The notes below the pieces were generated by a model. It was given only the letters and a program-made list of their open reading frames with translations. It ran no database searches and was not told the origin of the DNA. A stretch of 64,000 nucleotides of DNA from Balaenoptera acutorostrata (lineage: Eukaryota; Chordata; Mammalia; Artiodactyla; Balaenopteridae): the NCBI RefSeq assembly GCF_949987535.1, contig NC_080067.1:186001-250000 (forward strand), read 5' to 3'. The translations under genes and the position numbers were made by a program. Shown in pieces: positions 1 to 12,314 of this stretch (position 1 is its first letter; every line of letters begins with the position of its first letter).

Positions 1-484
1 TGATCGGGAAAGGTTTCTAAAACGCACCTCATTTCTCATCTCCTTGTGCTCGGGTTCGCCATTCCAGCCGCTTTACTAGCCATCTCCCTCCTTGGAGAAT
101 CAGCACCTTTAACCTCCTGTTCCGTACAGGTTGCAATTTGTCCTGAGGATGAACGGGAAGAGGGGGAACCAATGAGAGACTAGCTCTAGGGGTTGGGACA
201 GGCACAGGTCACTCTATTTTCCCATCAGGAAGAAGAATTAACCACAAGCTCAGCCTGCCCCCCAGAACCAGAAGAGGGCCTGAAGCAATCCTGCACTTTT
301 GCGGCCAGCTCCCAAAAAAGCGACTGGAACAATGGAGCTCAGGGGCACTGCAATTCACAAACCTGCAGAGTTATAAATGATAACTCTCGTCCACAAATAT
401 ATTGAGGGAAGGCAACGAAGAGGCTTTGAAAGCAAGGCAGAATTGCAGAAAACAGATTTCAGGAGGTAGATTCGAATCGCCTTG

Positions 485-1500
485 AAAGCACATGAAAAGC
501 GGCAAAACGTGGACAATGATGCCCTTGGCCAAAAAGGGCGTATGCGTTTTTTCCTGAATATATTCAGGAAAAAACGCATACGCCCTTTTTGGCCAACCAA
601 GCAACCTGGAAAGGCAAATCAGCGCTCCAAAGAAGTCTCGCTTCCCAGCGGGCAAAAGGGCCATGCGGAAAAAAGTGTCCAAACCAGAAATGCAGGACTG
701 GCCATGGAGAAATGGGAGACTTGCTACGCTGATGGGCGGGATGTAAATTGCCAACAGCCACTCTGGAGAAGTGTACGGTGTGTCCTGAAACATCTAAAAA
801 ACACAGCTTGGAGAGCATAGGGCACTTCCACTCATGGGCGTATAAATTGGGAAAACTAAAAATCAGCAAGACACAGGCACCCCAAAGTTTAGAGCTGCTC
901 TGTTGACAAGAACCCCCACTTCATTACACCTTAAATATCCTAGGAAAGAGAAAAGTGGATAAAGAAGTTGTGGTCCTCATGTACAATGGAATATCACTCA
1001 GCCATGACATCCACGTCATAAGGCTAGTAGCAGCACGATGAGTGGATTTAGGTACGACGATTCTAAGTGAAATAAGTCACACAGAAAAAGACACTTATCA
1101 TAAGATATCACTTATAGAGGGAATGTAAAAACCGCTACACTTGAACTGAATTACAAAACAGAACAGAGTCACACGTTCAGAAAACACACTATGGCTGCTG
1201 AACGGGAAAGGTGAGGTGGGGTGATGCATAAAACAAGGGTTTCAAATTAGCTCAGATACCGTTCCATAAACCCAATATGTAGTAGACAAGACCTACTCCT
1301 TGCTCAGTGAACTGGACTCAACACCCCCTATTCACCGCACAAGAATATATCTGACTAGTAAGAATCTTCAAACCTATGTATTGATATCTCTCTGTAAGTG
1401 AGTCAAGGGGGTGTAAAGCGGCCTAAACACAGCCGTGAAAAGCATCTAAACCCCATTATAAAAATAAATTACTTTTCAAAACCCGTGAAACAAAGACAGT
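485..1500 (+). mobile_element. LINE-1 3' end embedded in the satellite monomer (reference copy A1)
   Basis: The order of landmarks follows the end of a mammalian L1: CACATGAAAAG before the palindrome (ORF2), GATGTAAATTGCCAACAGCC at about 740, ATGGAGAAATGGGAG, TACAATGGAATATCACTCAG at about 980 followed by AAGTGAAATAAGTCACACAG, then 3'UTR-like TTACAAAACAGAACAGAGTC and CTATGGCTGCTGAACGGGAA, ending in an A/T-rich tail near 1470-1500. The element is 5'-truncated at about 1 kb and on the plus strand. The same block sits at the same offset in every monomer, so it was part of the monomer before amplification. Boundaries are approximate, to about 20-30 bp. B0 at 52830-54165 aligns even better to L1. 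Confidence 0.72.
525..596. repeat. 72-bp perfect palindrome, MITE-like, in monomer A1
   Basis: Begins TTGGCCAAAAAG and ends CTTTTTGGCCAA, with arms of 36 bp and no spacer; the centre TGAATA|TATTCA lies between 560 and 561. The equivalents start at 2285, 4045, 5804, 7562, 9322, 11080, 12839, 14599 and 16358, are truncated at 18115-18155, and resume at 54927, 56685, 58444, 60201, 61960 and 63719. Seven of the 16 complete ones are perfect (525, 5804, 11080, 12839, 16358, 56685, 63719); the rest carry one or more arm mismatches. The outer 12 bp and the inner TTTTTCC/GGAAAAA match what I recall of a short palindromic mariner-type MITE common in cetartiodactyl genomes. Being palindromic, it encodes the same peptide on both strands, which explains mirrored open frames. 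Confidence 0.85.
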
Positions 1501-1760
1501 GAAAGAGAGAGAAATTCTTACAAAATTCGTTCAGGGGCTGTGATGCAACCTGGATTGACCATATCTAGACCCACAGCTGATTGAGACATAAGGGTGGACA
1601 CTCTTGGGGCTCAGAGGTTTGGGGAGGTTGCATGAGCCAACGCAGACCCTTTAAAGTAATACTGCATGGTACCCATCCCATGGGTCCCAAACCTCCAGGT
1701 TCAAGGGCATCTTCCTACGTCGAAAACATGCATGAGAAACCCAGAAGATGGAACACCGTG

Positions 1761-3520
1761 TGATCGGGAAAGGTTTCTAAAACGCACCTCATTTCTCATG
1801 TCCTTGTGCTCGGGTTCGCCATTCCAGCCGCTTTACTAGCCATCTCCCTCCTTGGAGAATCAGCACCTTTAACCTCCTGTTCCGTACAGGTTGCAATTTG
1901 TCCTGAGGATGAACGGGAAGAGGGGGAACCAATGAGAGACTAGCTCTAGGGGTTGGGACAGGCACAGGTCACTCTATTTTCCCATCAGGAAGAAGAATTA
2001 ACCACAAGCTCAGCCTGCCCCCCAGAACCAGAAGAGGGCCTGAAGCAATCCAGCACTTTTGCGGCCAGCTTCCAAAAAAGCGAGTTGAAAAATGGAGCTC
2101 AGGGGCACTGCAATTCACAAACCTGCAGAGTTATAAATGATAACTCTCGTCCACAAATATATTGAGGGAAGGCAACGAAGAGGCTTTGAAAGCAAGGCAG
2201 AATTGCAGGAAACAGATTTCAGGAGGTAGATTCGAATCGCCTTGAAAGCACATGAAAAGCGGCAAAACGTGGACAATGATGCCCTTGGCCAAAAAGGGCG
2301 TATGCGTTTTTTCCTGAATATATTCAGGAAAAAAAGCATACGCCCTTTTTGAACAACCAAGCAACCTGGAAAGGCAAATCAGCGCTCCAAAGAAGTCTGG
2401 CTTCCCAGCGGGCAAAAGGGCCATGCGGAAAAAAGTGTCCAAACCACAAATGCAGGACCGGCCATGGAGAAATGGGAGACTTGCTACGCTGATGGGCGGG
2501 ATGTAAATTGCCAACAGCCACTCTGGAGAAGTGTACGGTGTGTCCTGAAACATCTAAAAAACACAGCTTGGAGAGCATAGGGCACTTCCACTCATGGGCG
2601 TATAAATTGGGAAAACTAAAAATCAGCAAGACACAGGCACCCCAAAGTTTAGAGCTGCTCTGTTGACAAGAACCCCCACTTCATTACACCTTAAATATCC
2701 TAGGAAAGAGAAAAGTGGATAAAGAAGTTGTGGTCCTCATGTACAATGAAATATCACTCAGCCATGAAATCCACGTCATAAGGCTAGTAGCAGCACGATG
2801 AGTGGATTTAGGTACGACGATTCTAAGTGAAATAAGTCACACAGAAAAAGACACTTACCATAAGATATCACTTATAGAGGGAATGTAAAAACCGCTACAC
2901 TTGAACTGAATTACAAAACAGAACAGAGTCACACGTTCAGAAAACACACTATGGCTGCTGAACGGGAAAGGTGAGGTGGGGTGATGCATAAAACAAGGGT
3001 TTCAAATTAGCTCAGATACCGTTCCATAAACCCAATATGTAGTAGACAAGACCTACTCCTTGCTCAGTGAACTGGACTCAACACCCCCTATTCACCGCAC
3101 AAGAATATATCTGACTAGTAAGAAGCTTCAAACCTATGTATTGATATCTCTCTGTAAGTGAGTCAAGGGGGTGTAAAGCGGCCTAAACACAGCTGTGAAA
3201 AGCAACTAAACCCCATTATAAAAATAAATTACTTTTCAAAACCCGTGAAACAAAGACAGTGAAAGAGAGAGAAATTCTTACAAAATTCGTTCAGGGGCTG
3301 TGATGCAACCTGGATTGACCATATCTAGACCCACAGCTGATTGAGACATAAGGGTGGACACTCTTGGGGCTCAGAGGTTTGCGGAGGTTGCATGAGCCAA
3401 CGCAGACCCTTTAAAGTAATACTGCATGGTACCCATCCCATGGGTCCCAAATCTCCAGGTTCAAGGGCATCTTCCTACGTCGAAAACAAGCATGAGAAAC
3501 CCAGAAGATGGTACACCGTG
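1761..3520 (+). repeat. Satellite monomer A2
   Basis: Full 1,760-bp monomer, close to A1. The right arm of its palindrome is damaged: GAACAA stands where GGCCAA is expected at about 2351. Confidence 0.88.
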
Positions 3521-5279
3521 TGATCGGGAAAGGTTTCTAAAACGCACCTCATTTCTCATCTCCTTGTGCTCGGGTTCGCCATTCCAGCCACTTTACTAGC
3601 CATCTCCCTCCTTGGAGAATCAGCACCTTTAACCTCCTGTTCCGTACAGGTTGCAATTTGTCCTGAGGATGAACGGGAAGAGGGGGAACCAATGAGAGAC
3701 TAGCTCTAGGGGTTGGGACAGGCACAGGTCACTCTATTTTCCCATCAGGAAGAAGAATTAACCACAAGCTCAGCCTGCCCCCCAGAACCAGAATAGGGCC
3801 TGAAGCAATCCTGCACTTTTGCGGCCAGCTCCCAAAAAAGCGACTGGAAAAATGGAGCTCAGGGGCACTGCAATTCACAAACCTGCAGAGTTATAAATGA
3901 TAACTCTCGTCCACAAATATATTGAGGGAAGGCAACGAAGAGGCTTTGAAAGCAAGGCAGAATTGCAGGAAACAGATTTCAGGAGGTAGATTCGAATCGC
4001 CTTGAAAGCACATGAAAAACGGCAAAACGTGGGCAATGATGCCCTTGGCCAAAAAGGGCGTATGCGTTTTTTCCTGACTATATTCAGGAAAAAACGCATA
4101 CGTCCTTTTTGGCCAACCAAGCAACCTAGAAAGGCAAATCAGCGCTCCAAAGAAGTCTGGCTCCCCAGCGGGCAAAAGGGCCATGCGGAAAAAAGTGTCC
4201 AAACCAGAAATGCAGGACCGGCCATGGAGAAATGGGAGCCTTGCTACGCTGATGGGCGGGATGTAAATTGCCAACAGCCACTCTGGAGAAGTGTACGGTG
4301 TGTCCTGAAACATCTAAAAAACACAGCTTGGAGAGCATAGGGCACTTCCACTCATGTGCGTATAAATTGGGAAAACTAAAAATCAGCAAGACACAGGCAC
4401 CCCAAAGTTTAGGGCTGCTCTGTTGACAAGAACCCCCACTTCATTACACCTTAAATATCCTAGGAATGAGAAAAGTGGATAAAGAAGTTGTGTTCCTCAT
4501 GTACAATGGAATATCACTCAGCCATGAAATCCACGTCATAAGGCTAGTAGCAGCACGATGAGTGGATTTAGGTACGACGATTCTAAGTGAAATAAGTCAC
4601 ACAGAAAAAGACACTTATCATAAGATATCACTTATAGAGGGAATGTAAAAACCGCTACACTTGAACTGAATTACAAAACAGAACAGAGTCACACGTTCAG
4701 AAAACACACTATGGCTGCTGAACGGGAAAGGTGAGGTGGGGTGATGCATAAAACAAGGGTTTCAAATTAGCTCAGATACCGTTCCATAAACCCAATATGT
4801 AATAGACAAGACCTACTCCTTGCTCAGTGAACTGGACTCAACACCCCCTATTCACCGCACAAGAATATATCTGACTAGTAAGAATCTTCAAACCTATGTA
4901 TTGATATCTCTCTGTAAGTGAGTCAAGGGGGTGTAAAGCGGCCTAAACACAGCCGTGAAAAGCATCTAAACCCCATTATAAAAATAAATGACTTTTCAAA
5001 ACCCGTGAAACAAAGACAGTGAAAGAGAGAGAAATTCTTACAAAATTCGTTCAGGGGCTGTGATGCACCCTGGATTGACCATATCTAGACCCACAGCTGA
5101 TTGAGACATAAGGGTGGACACTCTTCGGCTCAGAGGTTTGGGGAGGTTGCATGAGCCAACGCAGACCTTTTAAAGTAATACTGCATGGTACCCATCCCAT
5201 GGGTCCCAAATCTCCAGGTTCAAGGGCATCTTCCTACGTCGAAAACAAGCATGAAAAACCCAGAAGATGGTACACCGTG
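3521..5279 (+). repeat. Satellite monomer A3
   Basis: Full 1,759-bp monomer. Its palindrome has CCTGACTATATTC at the centre and ACGTCC in the right arm, a pair of variants shared only with A6. From about 4168 to its end it is nearly identical to the end of A7 (offset about 7,035 bp), which marks the start of a duplicated higher-order block. Confidence 0.88.
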
Positions 5280-7039
5280 TGATCGGGAAAGGTTTCTAAA
5301 ACGCACCTCATTTCTCATCTCCTTGTGCTCGGGTTCGCCATTCCAGCCACTTTACTAGCCATCTCCCTCCTTGGAGAATCAGCACCTTTAACCTCCTGTT
5401 CCGTACAGGTTGCAATTTGTCCTGAGGATGAACGGGAAGAGGGGTAACCAATGAGAGACTAGCTCTAGGGGTTGGGACAGGCACAGGTCACTCTATTTTC
5501 CCATCAGGAAGAAGTATTAACCACAAGCTCAGCCTGCCCCCCAGAACCAGAAGAGGGCCTGAAGCAATCCTGCACTTTTGCGGCCAGCTCCCAAAAAAGC
5601 GACTGGAAAAATGGAGCTCAGGGGCACTGCAATTCACAAACCTGCAGAGTTATAAATGATAACTCTCGTCCACAAATATATTGAGGGAAGGCAACGAAGA
5701 GGCTTTGAAAGCAAGGCAGAATTGCAGGAAACAGATTTCAGGAGGTAGATTCGAATCGCCTTGAAAGCACATGAAAAGCGGCAAAACGTGGACAATGATG
5801 CCCTTGGCCAAAAAGGGCGTATGCGTTTTTTCCTGAATATATTCAGGAAAAAACGCATACGCCCTTTTTGGCCAACCAAGCCACCTGGAAAGGCAAATCA
5901 GCGCTCCAAAGAAGTCTCGCTTCCCAGCGGGCAAAAGGGCCATGCGGAAAAAAGTGTCCAAACCAGAAATGGAGGACCGGCCATGGAGAAATGGGAGCCT
6001 TGCTACGCTGATGGGCGGGATGTAAATTGCCAACAGCCACTCTGGAGAAGTGTACGGTGTGTCCTGAAACATCTAAAAAACACAGCTTGGAGAGCATAGG
6101 GCACTTCCACTCATGGGCGTATAAATAGGGAAAACTAAAAATCAGCAAGACACAGGCACCCCAAAGTTTAGAGCTGCTCTGTTGACAAGAACCCCCACTT
6201 CATTACCCCTTAAATATCCTAGGAAAGAGAAAAGTGGATAAAGAAGTTGTGGTCCTCATGTACAATGGAATATCACTCAGCCATGACATCCACGTCATAA
6301 GGCTAGTAGCAGCACGATGAGTGGATTTAGGTACGACGATTCTAAGTGAAATAAGTCACACAGAAAAAGACACTTATCATAAGATATCACTTTTAGAGGG
6401 AATGTAAAAACCGCTACACTTGAACTGAATTACAAAACAGAACAGAGTCACACGTTTAGAAAACACACTATGGCTGCTGAACGGGAAAGGTGAGGTGGGG
6501 TGATGCATAAAACAAGGGTTTCAAATTAGCTCAGATACCGTTCCATAAACCCAATATGTAATAGACAAGACCTACTCCTTGCTCAGTGAAATGGACTCAA
6601 CACCCCCTATTCACCGCACAAGAATATATCTGACTAGTAAGAATCTTCAATCCTATATATTGATATCTCTCTGTAAGTGAGGCAAGGGGGTGTAAAGCGG
6701 CATAAACACAGCCGTGAAAAGCAGCTAAACCCCATTATAAACATAAATTACTTTTCAAAACCCGTGAAACAAAGACAGTGAAAGAGAGAGAAATTCTTAC
6801 AAAATTCGTTCAGGGGCTGTGATGCAACCTGGATTGACCATATCTAGAGCCACAGCTGATTGAGACATAAGGGTGGACACTCTTGGGGATCAGAGGTTTG
6901 GTGAGGTTTGGTGAGCCAACGCAGACCCTTTAAAGTAATACTGCATGGTACCCATCCCATGGGTCCCAAATCTCCAGGTTCAAGGGCATCTTCCTACGTC
7001 GAAAACATGCATGAGAAACCCAGAAGATGGTACACCATG
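5280..7039 (+). repeat. Satellite monomer A4
   Basis: Full 1,760-bp monomer with a perfect palindrome at 5804-5875. It is the near-identical twin of A8, 7,035 bp away; shared private variants include GGGGTAACCAATG, AACCAAGCCACC and AAATGGAGGACC. Confidence 0.88.
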
Positions 7040-8797
7040 TGATCGGGAAGATTTCTAAAACGCACCTCATTTCTCATCTCCTTGTGCTCGGGTTCGCCAT
7101 TCCAGCCGCTTTACTAGCCATCTCCCTCCTTGGAGGATCAGCACCGTTAACCTCCTCTTCCGTACAGGTTGCAATTTGTCCTGAGGATGAACGGGAACAC
7201 GGGGAACCAATGAGAGACTAGCTCTAGGTGTTGGGACAGGCACAGGTCACTCTATTTTCCCATCAGGAAGAAGAATTAACCACAAGCTCAGCCTGCCCCC
7301 CAGAACCAGAAGAGGGCCTGAAGCAATCCTGCACTTTTGCGGCCAGCTCCCAAAAAGCGACTTGAGAAATGGAGCTCAGGGGCACTGCAATTCACAAACC
7401 TGCAGAGTTATAAATGATAACTCTCGTCCACAAATATATTGAGGGAAGGCAACGAAGAGGATTTGAAAGCAAGGCAGAATTGCAGGAAACAGATTTCAGG
7501 AGGTAGATTCGAATCGCCTTGAAAGCACATGAAAAGCGGCAAAACGTAGACAATGATGCCCTTGGCCAAATAGGGCGTATGCGTTTTTTCCTGAATATAT
7601 TCAGGAAAAAACGCATACTCCCTTTTTGTCCAACCAAGCAACCTGGAAAGGCAAATCAGCGCTACAAAGAAGTCTCGCTCCCCATCGGGCAAAAGGGCCA
7701 TGCGGAAAAAAGTGTCAAAACCAGAAATGCAGAACCGGCCATGGAGAAATGGGAGCCTTGCTACGCTGATGGGCAGGATGTAAATTGCCAACAGCCACTC
7801 TGGAGAAGTGTACGGTGTGTCCTGAAACATCTAAAAAACACAGCTTGGAGAGCATAGGGCACTTCCACTCATGGGCGTATTAATTGGGAAAACTAAAAAT
7901 CAGCAAGACACAGGCACCCCAAAGTTTAAGGCTGCTCTGTTGACAAGAACCCCCACTTCATTACACCTTAAATATCCTAGGAAATAGAAAAATGGATAAA
8001 GAAGTTGTGCTCCTCATGTACAATGGAATATCACTCAGCCATGAAATCAACATCATAAGTCCAGTAGCAGCACGATGAGTGGATTTAGGTACGACGATTC
8101 TCAGTGAAATAAGTCACACAGAAAAAGACACTTATCATAAGATATCACTTATAGAGGGAATGTAAAAACCGATACACTTGAACTGAATTACAAAACAGAA
8201 CAGAGTCACACGTTTAGAAAACACACTATGGCTGCTGAACGGGAAAGGTGAGGTGGGGTGATGCATAAAACAAGGGTTTCAAATTAGCTCAGATACAGTT
8301 CCATAAACCCAATATGTAATAGACAAGACCTACTCCTTGCTCAGTGAAATGGACTCAACACCCCCTATACACCGCACAAGAATATATCTGACTAGTAAGA
8401 ATCTTCAATCCTATGTATTGATATCTCTCTGTAAGTGAGTCAAGGGGGTGTAAAGCGGCATAAACACAGCCGAGAAAAGCAGCTAAACCCCATTATAAAA
8501 ATAAATTACTTTTCAAAACCCGTGAAACAAAGACAGTGAAAGAGAGAGAAATTCTTACAAAATTCTTTCAGGGGCTGTGATGCAACCTGGATTGACTATA
8601 TCTAGACCCACAGCTGATTGAGACATAAGGGTGGACACTGTTGGGGCTGAGAGGTTTGTTGAGGTTGGGTGAGCCAACGCAGACCCTTTAAAGTAATACT
8701 GCATGGTACCCATCCCATTTGTCACAAACCTCCAGGTTCAAGGGCATCTTCCTACGTTGAAAACATGCATGAGAAACCCAGAAGATGGTACACCATG
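7040..8797 (+). repeat. Satellite monomer A5
   Basis: Full 1,758-bp monomer starting TGATCGGGAAGATTT, two bases shorter there than its neighbours. Up to about 8170 it is the near-identical twin of A9; after that the two part company. Confidence 0.88.
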
Positions 8798-10555
8798 TGA
8801 TCGGGAAAGGTTTCTAAAACGCACCTCATTTCTCATCTCCTTGTTCTCGGGTTCGCCATTCCAGCCGCTTTACTAGCCATCTCCCTCCTTGGAGAATCAG
8901 CACCGTTAACCTCCCCTTCCGTACAGGTTGCAATTTGTCCTGAGGATGAACGGGAACACGGGGAACCAATGAGAGACTAGCTCTAGGTGTTGGGACAGGC
9001 ACAGGTCACTCTATTTTCCCATCAGGAAGAAGAATTAACCACAAGCTCAGCCTGCCCCCCAGAACCAGAAGAGGGCCTGAAGCAATCCTGCGCTTTTGCG
9101 GCCAGCTCCCAAAAAAGTGACTTGAGAAATGGAGCTCAGGGGCACTGCAATTCACAAACCTGCAGAGTTATAAATGATAACTCTCGTCCACAAATATATT
9201 GAGGGAAGGCAACGAAGAGGATTTGAAAGCAAGGCAGAATTGCAGGAAACAGATTTCAGGAGGTAGATTCGAATCGCCTTGAAAGCACATGAAAAGCGGC
9301 AAAACGTGGCCAATGATGCCCTTGGCCGAAAAGGGCGTATGCGTTTTTTCCTGACTATATTCAGGAAAAAACGCATACGTCCTTTTTGGCCAACCAAGCA
9401 ACCTGGAAAGGCAAATCAGCGCTCCAAGAAGTCTCGCTTCCCAGCGGGCAAAAGGGCCATGCGGAAAAAAGTGTCCAAACCAGAAATGCAGGACTGGCCA
9501 TGGAGAAATGGGAGCCTTGCTACGCTGATGGGCGGGATGTAAATTGCCAACAGCCACTCTGGAGAAGTGTACGGTGTGTCCTGAAACATCTAAAAAACAC
9601 AGCTTGGAGAGCATAGGGCACTTCCACTCATGGGCGTATAAATTGGGAAAACTAAAAATCAGCAAGACACAGGCACCCCAAAGTTTAGGGCTGCTCTGTT
9701 GACAAGAACCCCCACTTCATTACACCTTAAATATCCTAGGAAAGAGAAAAGTGGATAAAGAAGTTGTGGTCCTCATGTACAATGGAATATCACTCAGCCA
9801 TGAAATCAACGTCATAAGGCTAGTAGCAGCACGATGAGTGGATTTAGGTACGACGATTCTAAGTGAAATAAGTCACACAGAAAAAGACACTTATCATAAG
9901 AAATCACTTATAGAGGGAATGTAAAAACCGCTACACTTCAACTGAATTACAAACAGAACAGAGTCACACGTTCAGAAAACACACTATGGCTGCTGAACGG
10001 GAAAGGTGAGGTGGGGTGATGCATAAAACAAGGGTTTCAAATTAGCTCAGATACCGTTCCATAAACCCAATATGTAGTAGACAAGACCTACTCCTTGCTC
10101 AGTGAACTGGACTCAACACCCCCTATTCACCGCACAAGAATATATCTGACTAGTAAGAATCTTCAAACCTATGTATTGATATCTCTCTGTAAGTGAGTCA
10201 AGGGGGTGTAAAGCGGCATAAACACAGCCGTGAAAAGCAGCTAAACCCCATTATAAAAATAAATTACTTTTCAAAACCCGTGAAACAAAGACAGTGAAAG
10301 AGAGAGAAATTCTTACAAAATTCGTTCAGGGGCTGTGATGCAACCTGGATTGACCATATCTAGACCCACAGCTGATTGAGACATAAGGGTGGACACTCTT
10401 GGGGCTCAGAGGTTTGGGGAGGTTGCATGAGCCAACGCAGACCCTTTAAAGTAATACTGCATGGTACCCATCCCATGGGTCCCAAATCTCCAGGTTCAAG
10501 GGCATCTTCCTACGTCGAAAACATGCATGAGAAACCCAGAAGATGGTACACCGTG
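8798..10555 (+). repeat. Satellite monomer A6
   Basis: Full 1,758-bp monomer. Its palindrome carries the A3-like central variant. From about 9925 to its end it matches the second part of A9 at an offset of about 5,278 bp, sharing CTACACTTCAACTG and the one-base-shorter TTACAAACAG. Confidence 0.88.
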
Positions 10556-12314
10556 TGAACGGGAAAGCTTTCTAAAAAGCACCTCATTTCTCATCTCCTT
10601 GTGCTCGGGTTCGCCATTCCAGCCGCTTTACTAGCCATCTCCCTCCTTGGAGAATCAGCACCTTTAACCTCCTGTTCCTTACAGGTTGCAATTTGTCCTG
10701 AGGATGAACGGGAAGCGGGGGAACCAATGAGAGACTAGCTCTAGGGGTTGGGACAGGCACAGGTCACTCTATTTTCCCATCAGGAAGAAGAATTAACCAC
10801 AAGCTCAGCCTGCCCCCCAGAACCAGAAGAGGGCCTGAAGCAATCCTGAGCTTTTGCGGCCAGCTCCCAAAAAAGTGACTTGAGAAATGGAGCTCAGGGG
10901 CACTGCAAATCACAAACCTGCAGAGTTATAAATGATAACTCTCGTCCACAAATATATTGAGGGAAGGCAACGAAGAGGATTTGAAAGCAAGGCAGAATTG
11001 CAGGAAACAGATTTCAGGAGGTAGATTCGAATCGCCTTGAAAGCACATGAAAAGCGGCAAAACGTAGACAATGATGCCCTTGGCCAAAAAGGGCGTATGC
11101 GTTTTTTCCTGAATATATTCAGGAAAAAACGCATACGCCCTTTTTGGCCAACCAAGCAACCTGGAAAGGCAAATCAGCGCTACAAAGAAGTCTCGCTCCC
11201 CATCGGGCAAAAGGGCCATGCGGAAAAAAGTGTCCAAACCAGAAATGCAGGACCGGCCATGGAGAAATGGGAGCCTTGCTACGCTGATGGGCGGGATGTA
11301 AATTGCCAACAGCCACTCTGGAGAAGTGTACGGTGTGTCCTGAAACATCTAAAAAACACAGCTTGGAGAGCATAGGGCACTTCCACTCATGTGCGTATAA
11401 ATTGGGAAAACTAAAAATCAGCAAGACACAGGCACCCCAAAGTTTAGGGCTGCTCTGTTGACAAGAACCCCCACTTCATTACACCTTAAATATCCTAGGA
11501 ATGAGAAAAGTGGATAAAGAAGTTGTGTTCCTCATGTACAATGGAATATCACTCAGCCATGAAATCCACGTCATAAGGCTAGTAGCAGCACGATGAGTGG
11601 ATTTAGGTACGACGATTCTAAGTGAAATAAGTCACACAGAAAAAGACACTTATCATAAGATATCACTTATAGAGGGAATGTAAAAACCGCTACACTTGAA
11701 CTGAATTACAAAACAGAACAGAGTCACACGTTCAGAAAACACACTATGGCTGCTGAACGGGAAAGGTGAGGTGGGGTGATGCATAAAACAAGGGTTTCAA
11801 ATTAGCTCAGATACCGTTCCATAAACCCAATATGTAGTAGACAAGACCTACTCCTTGCTCAGTGAACTGGACTCAACACCCCCTATTCACCGCACAAGAA
11901 TATATCTGACTAGTAAGAATCTTCAAACCTATGTATTGATATCTCTCTGTAAGTGAGTCAAGGGGGTGTAAAGCGGCCTAAACACAGCCGTGAAAAGCAT
12001 CTAAACCCCATTATAAAAATAAATGACTTTTCAAAACCCGTGAAACAAAGACAGTGAAAGAGAGAGAAATTCTTACAAAATTCGTTCAGGGGCTGTGATG
12101 CACCCTGGATTGACCATATCTAGACCCACAGCTGATTGAGACATAAGGGTGGACACTCTTCGGCTCAGAGGTTTGGGGAGGTTGCATGAGCCAACGCAGA
12201 CCTTTTAAAGTAATACTGCATGGTACCCATCCCATGGGTCCCAAATCTCCAGGTTCAAGGGCATCTTCCTACGTCGAAAACAAGCATGAAAAACCCAGAA
12301 GATGGTACACCGTG
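10556..12314 (+). repeat. Satellite monomer A7
   Basis: Full 1,759-bp monomer starting TGAACGGGAAAGCTTTC, a variant shared only with A10. Its first 640 bp match A10 and its remainder, from about 11203, matches A3. The palindrome at 11080-11151 is perfect. Confidence 0.88.

Larger units (their letters stand above)
1..1760 (+). repeat. Satellite monomer A1
   Basis: Full 1,760-bp monomer used here as the reference for internal coordinates. The palindrome at 525-596 is perfect. A2 is its closest neighbour: both share the AGAGGGGGAACC stretch and the GAGACTTGCTACG variant (most others have GAGCCTTGCTACG). Confidence 0.88.

Noticed and set aside
371..793. A 140-codon minus-strand frame and a 112-codon plus-strand frame recurring in most satellite monomers
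   Set aside because: They persist because monomers are homogenised. They overlap L1-derived DNA and the palindrome, both strands are open at once, and several copies are broken by indels.
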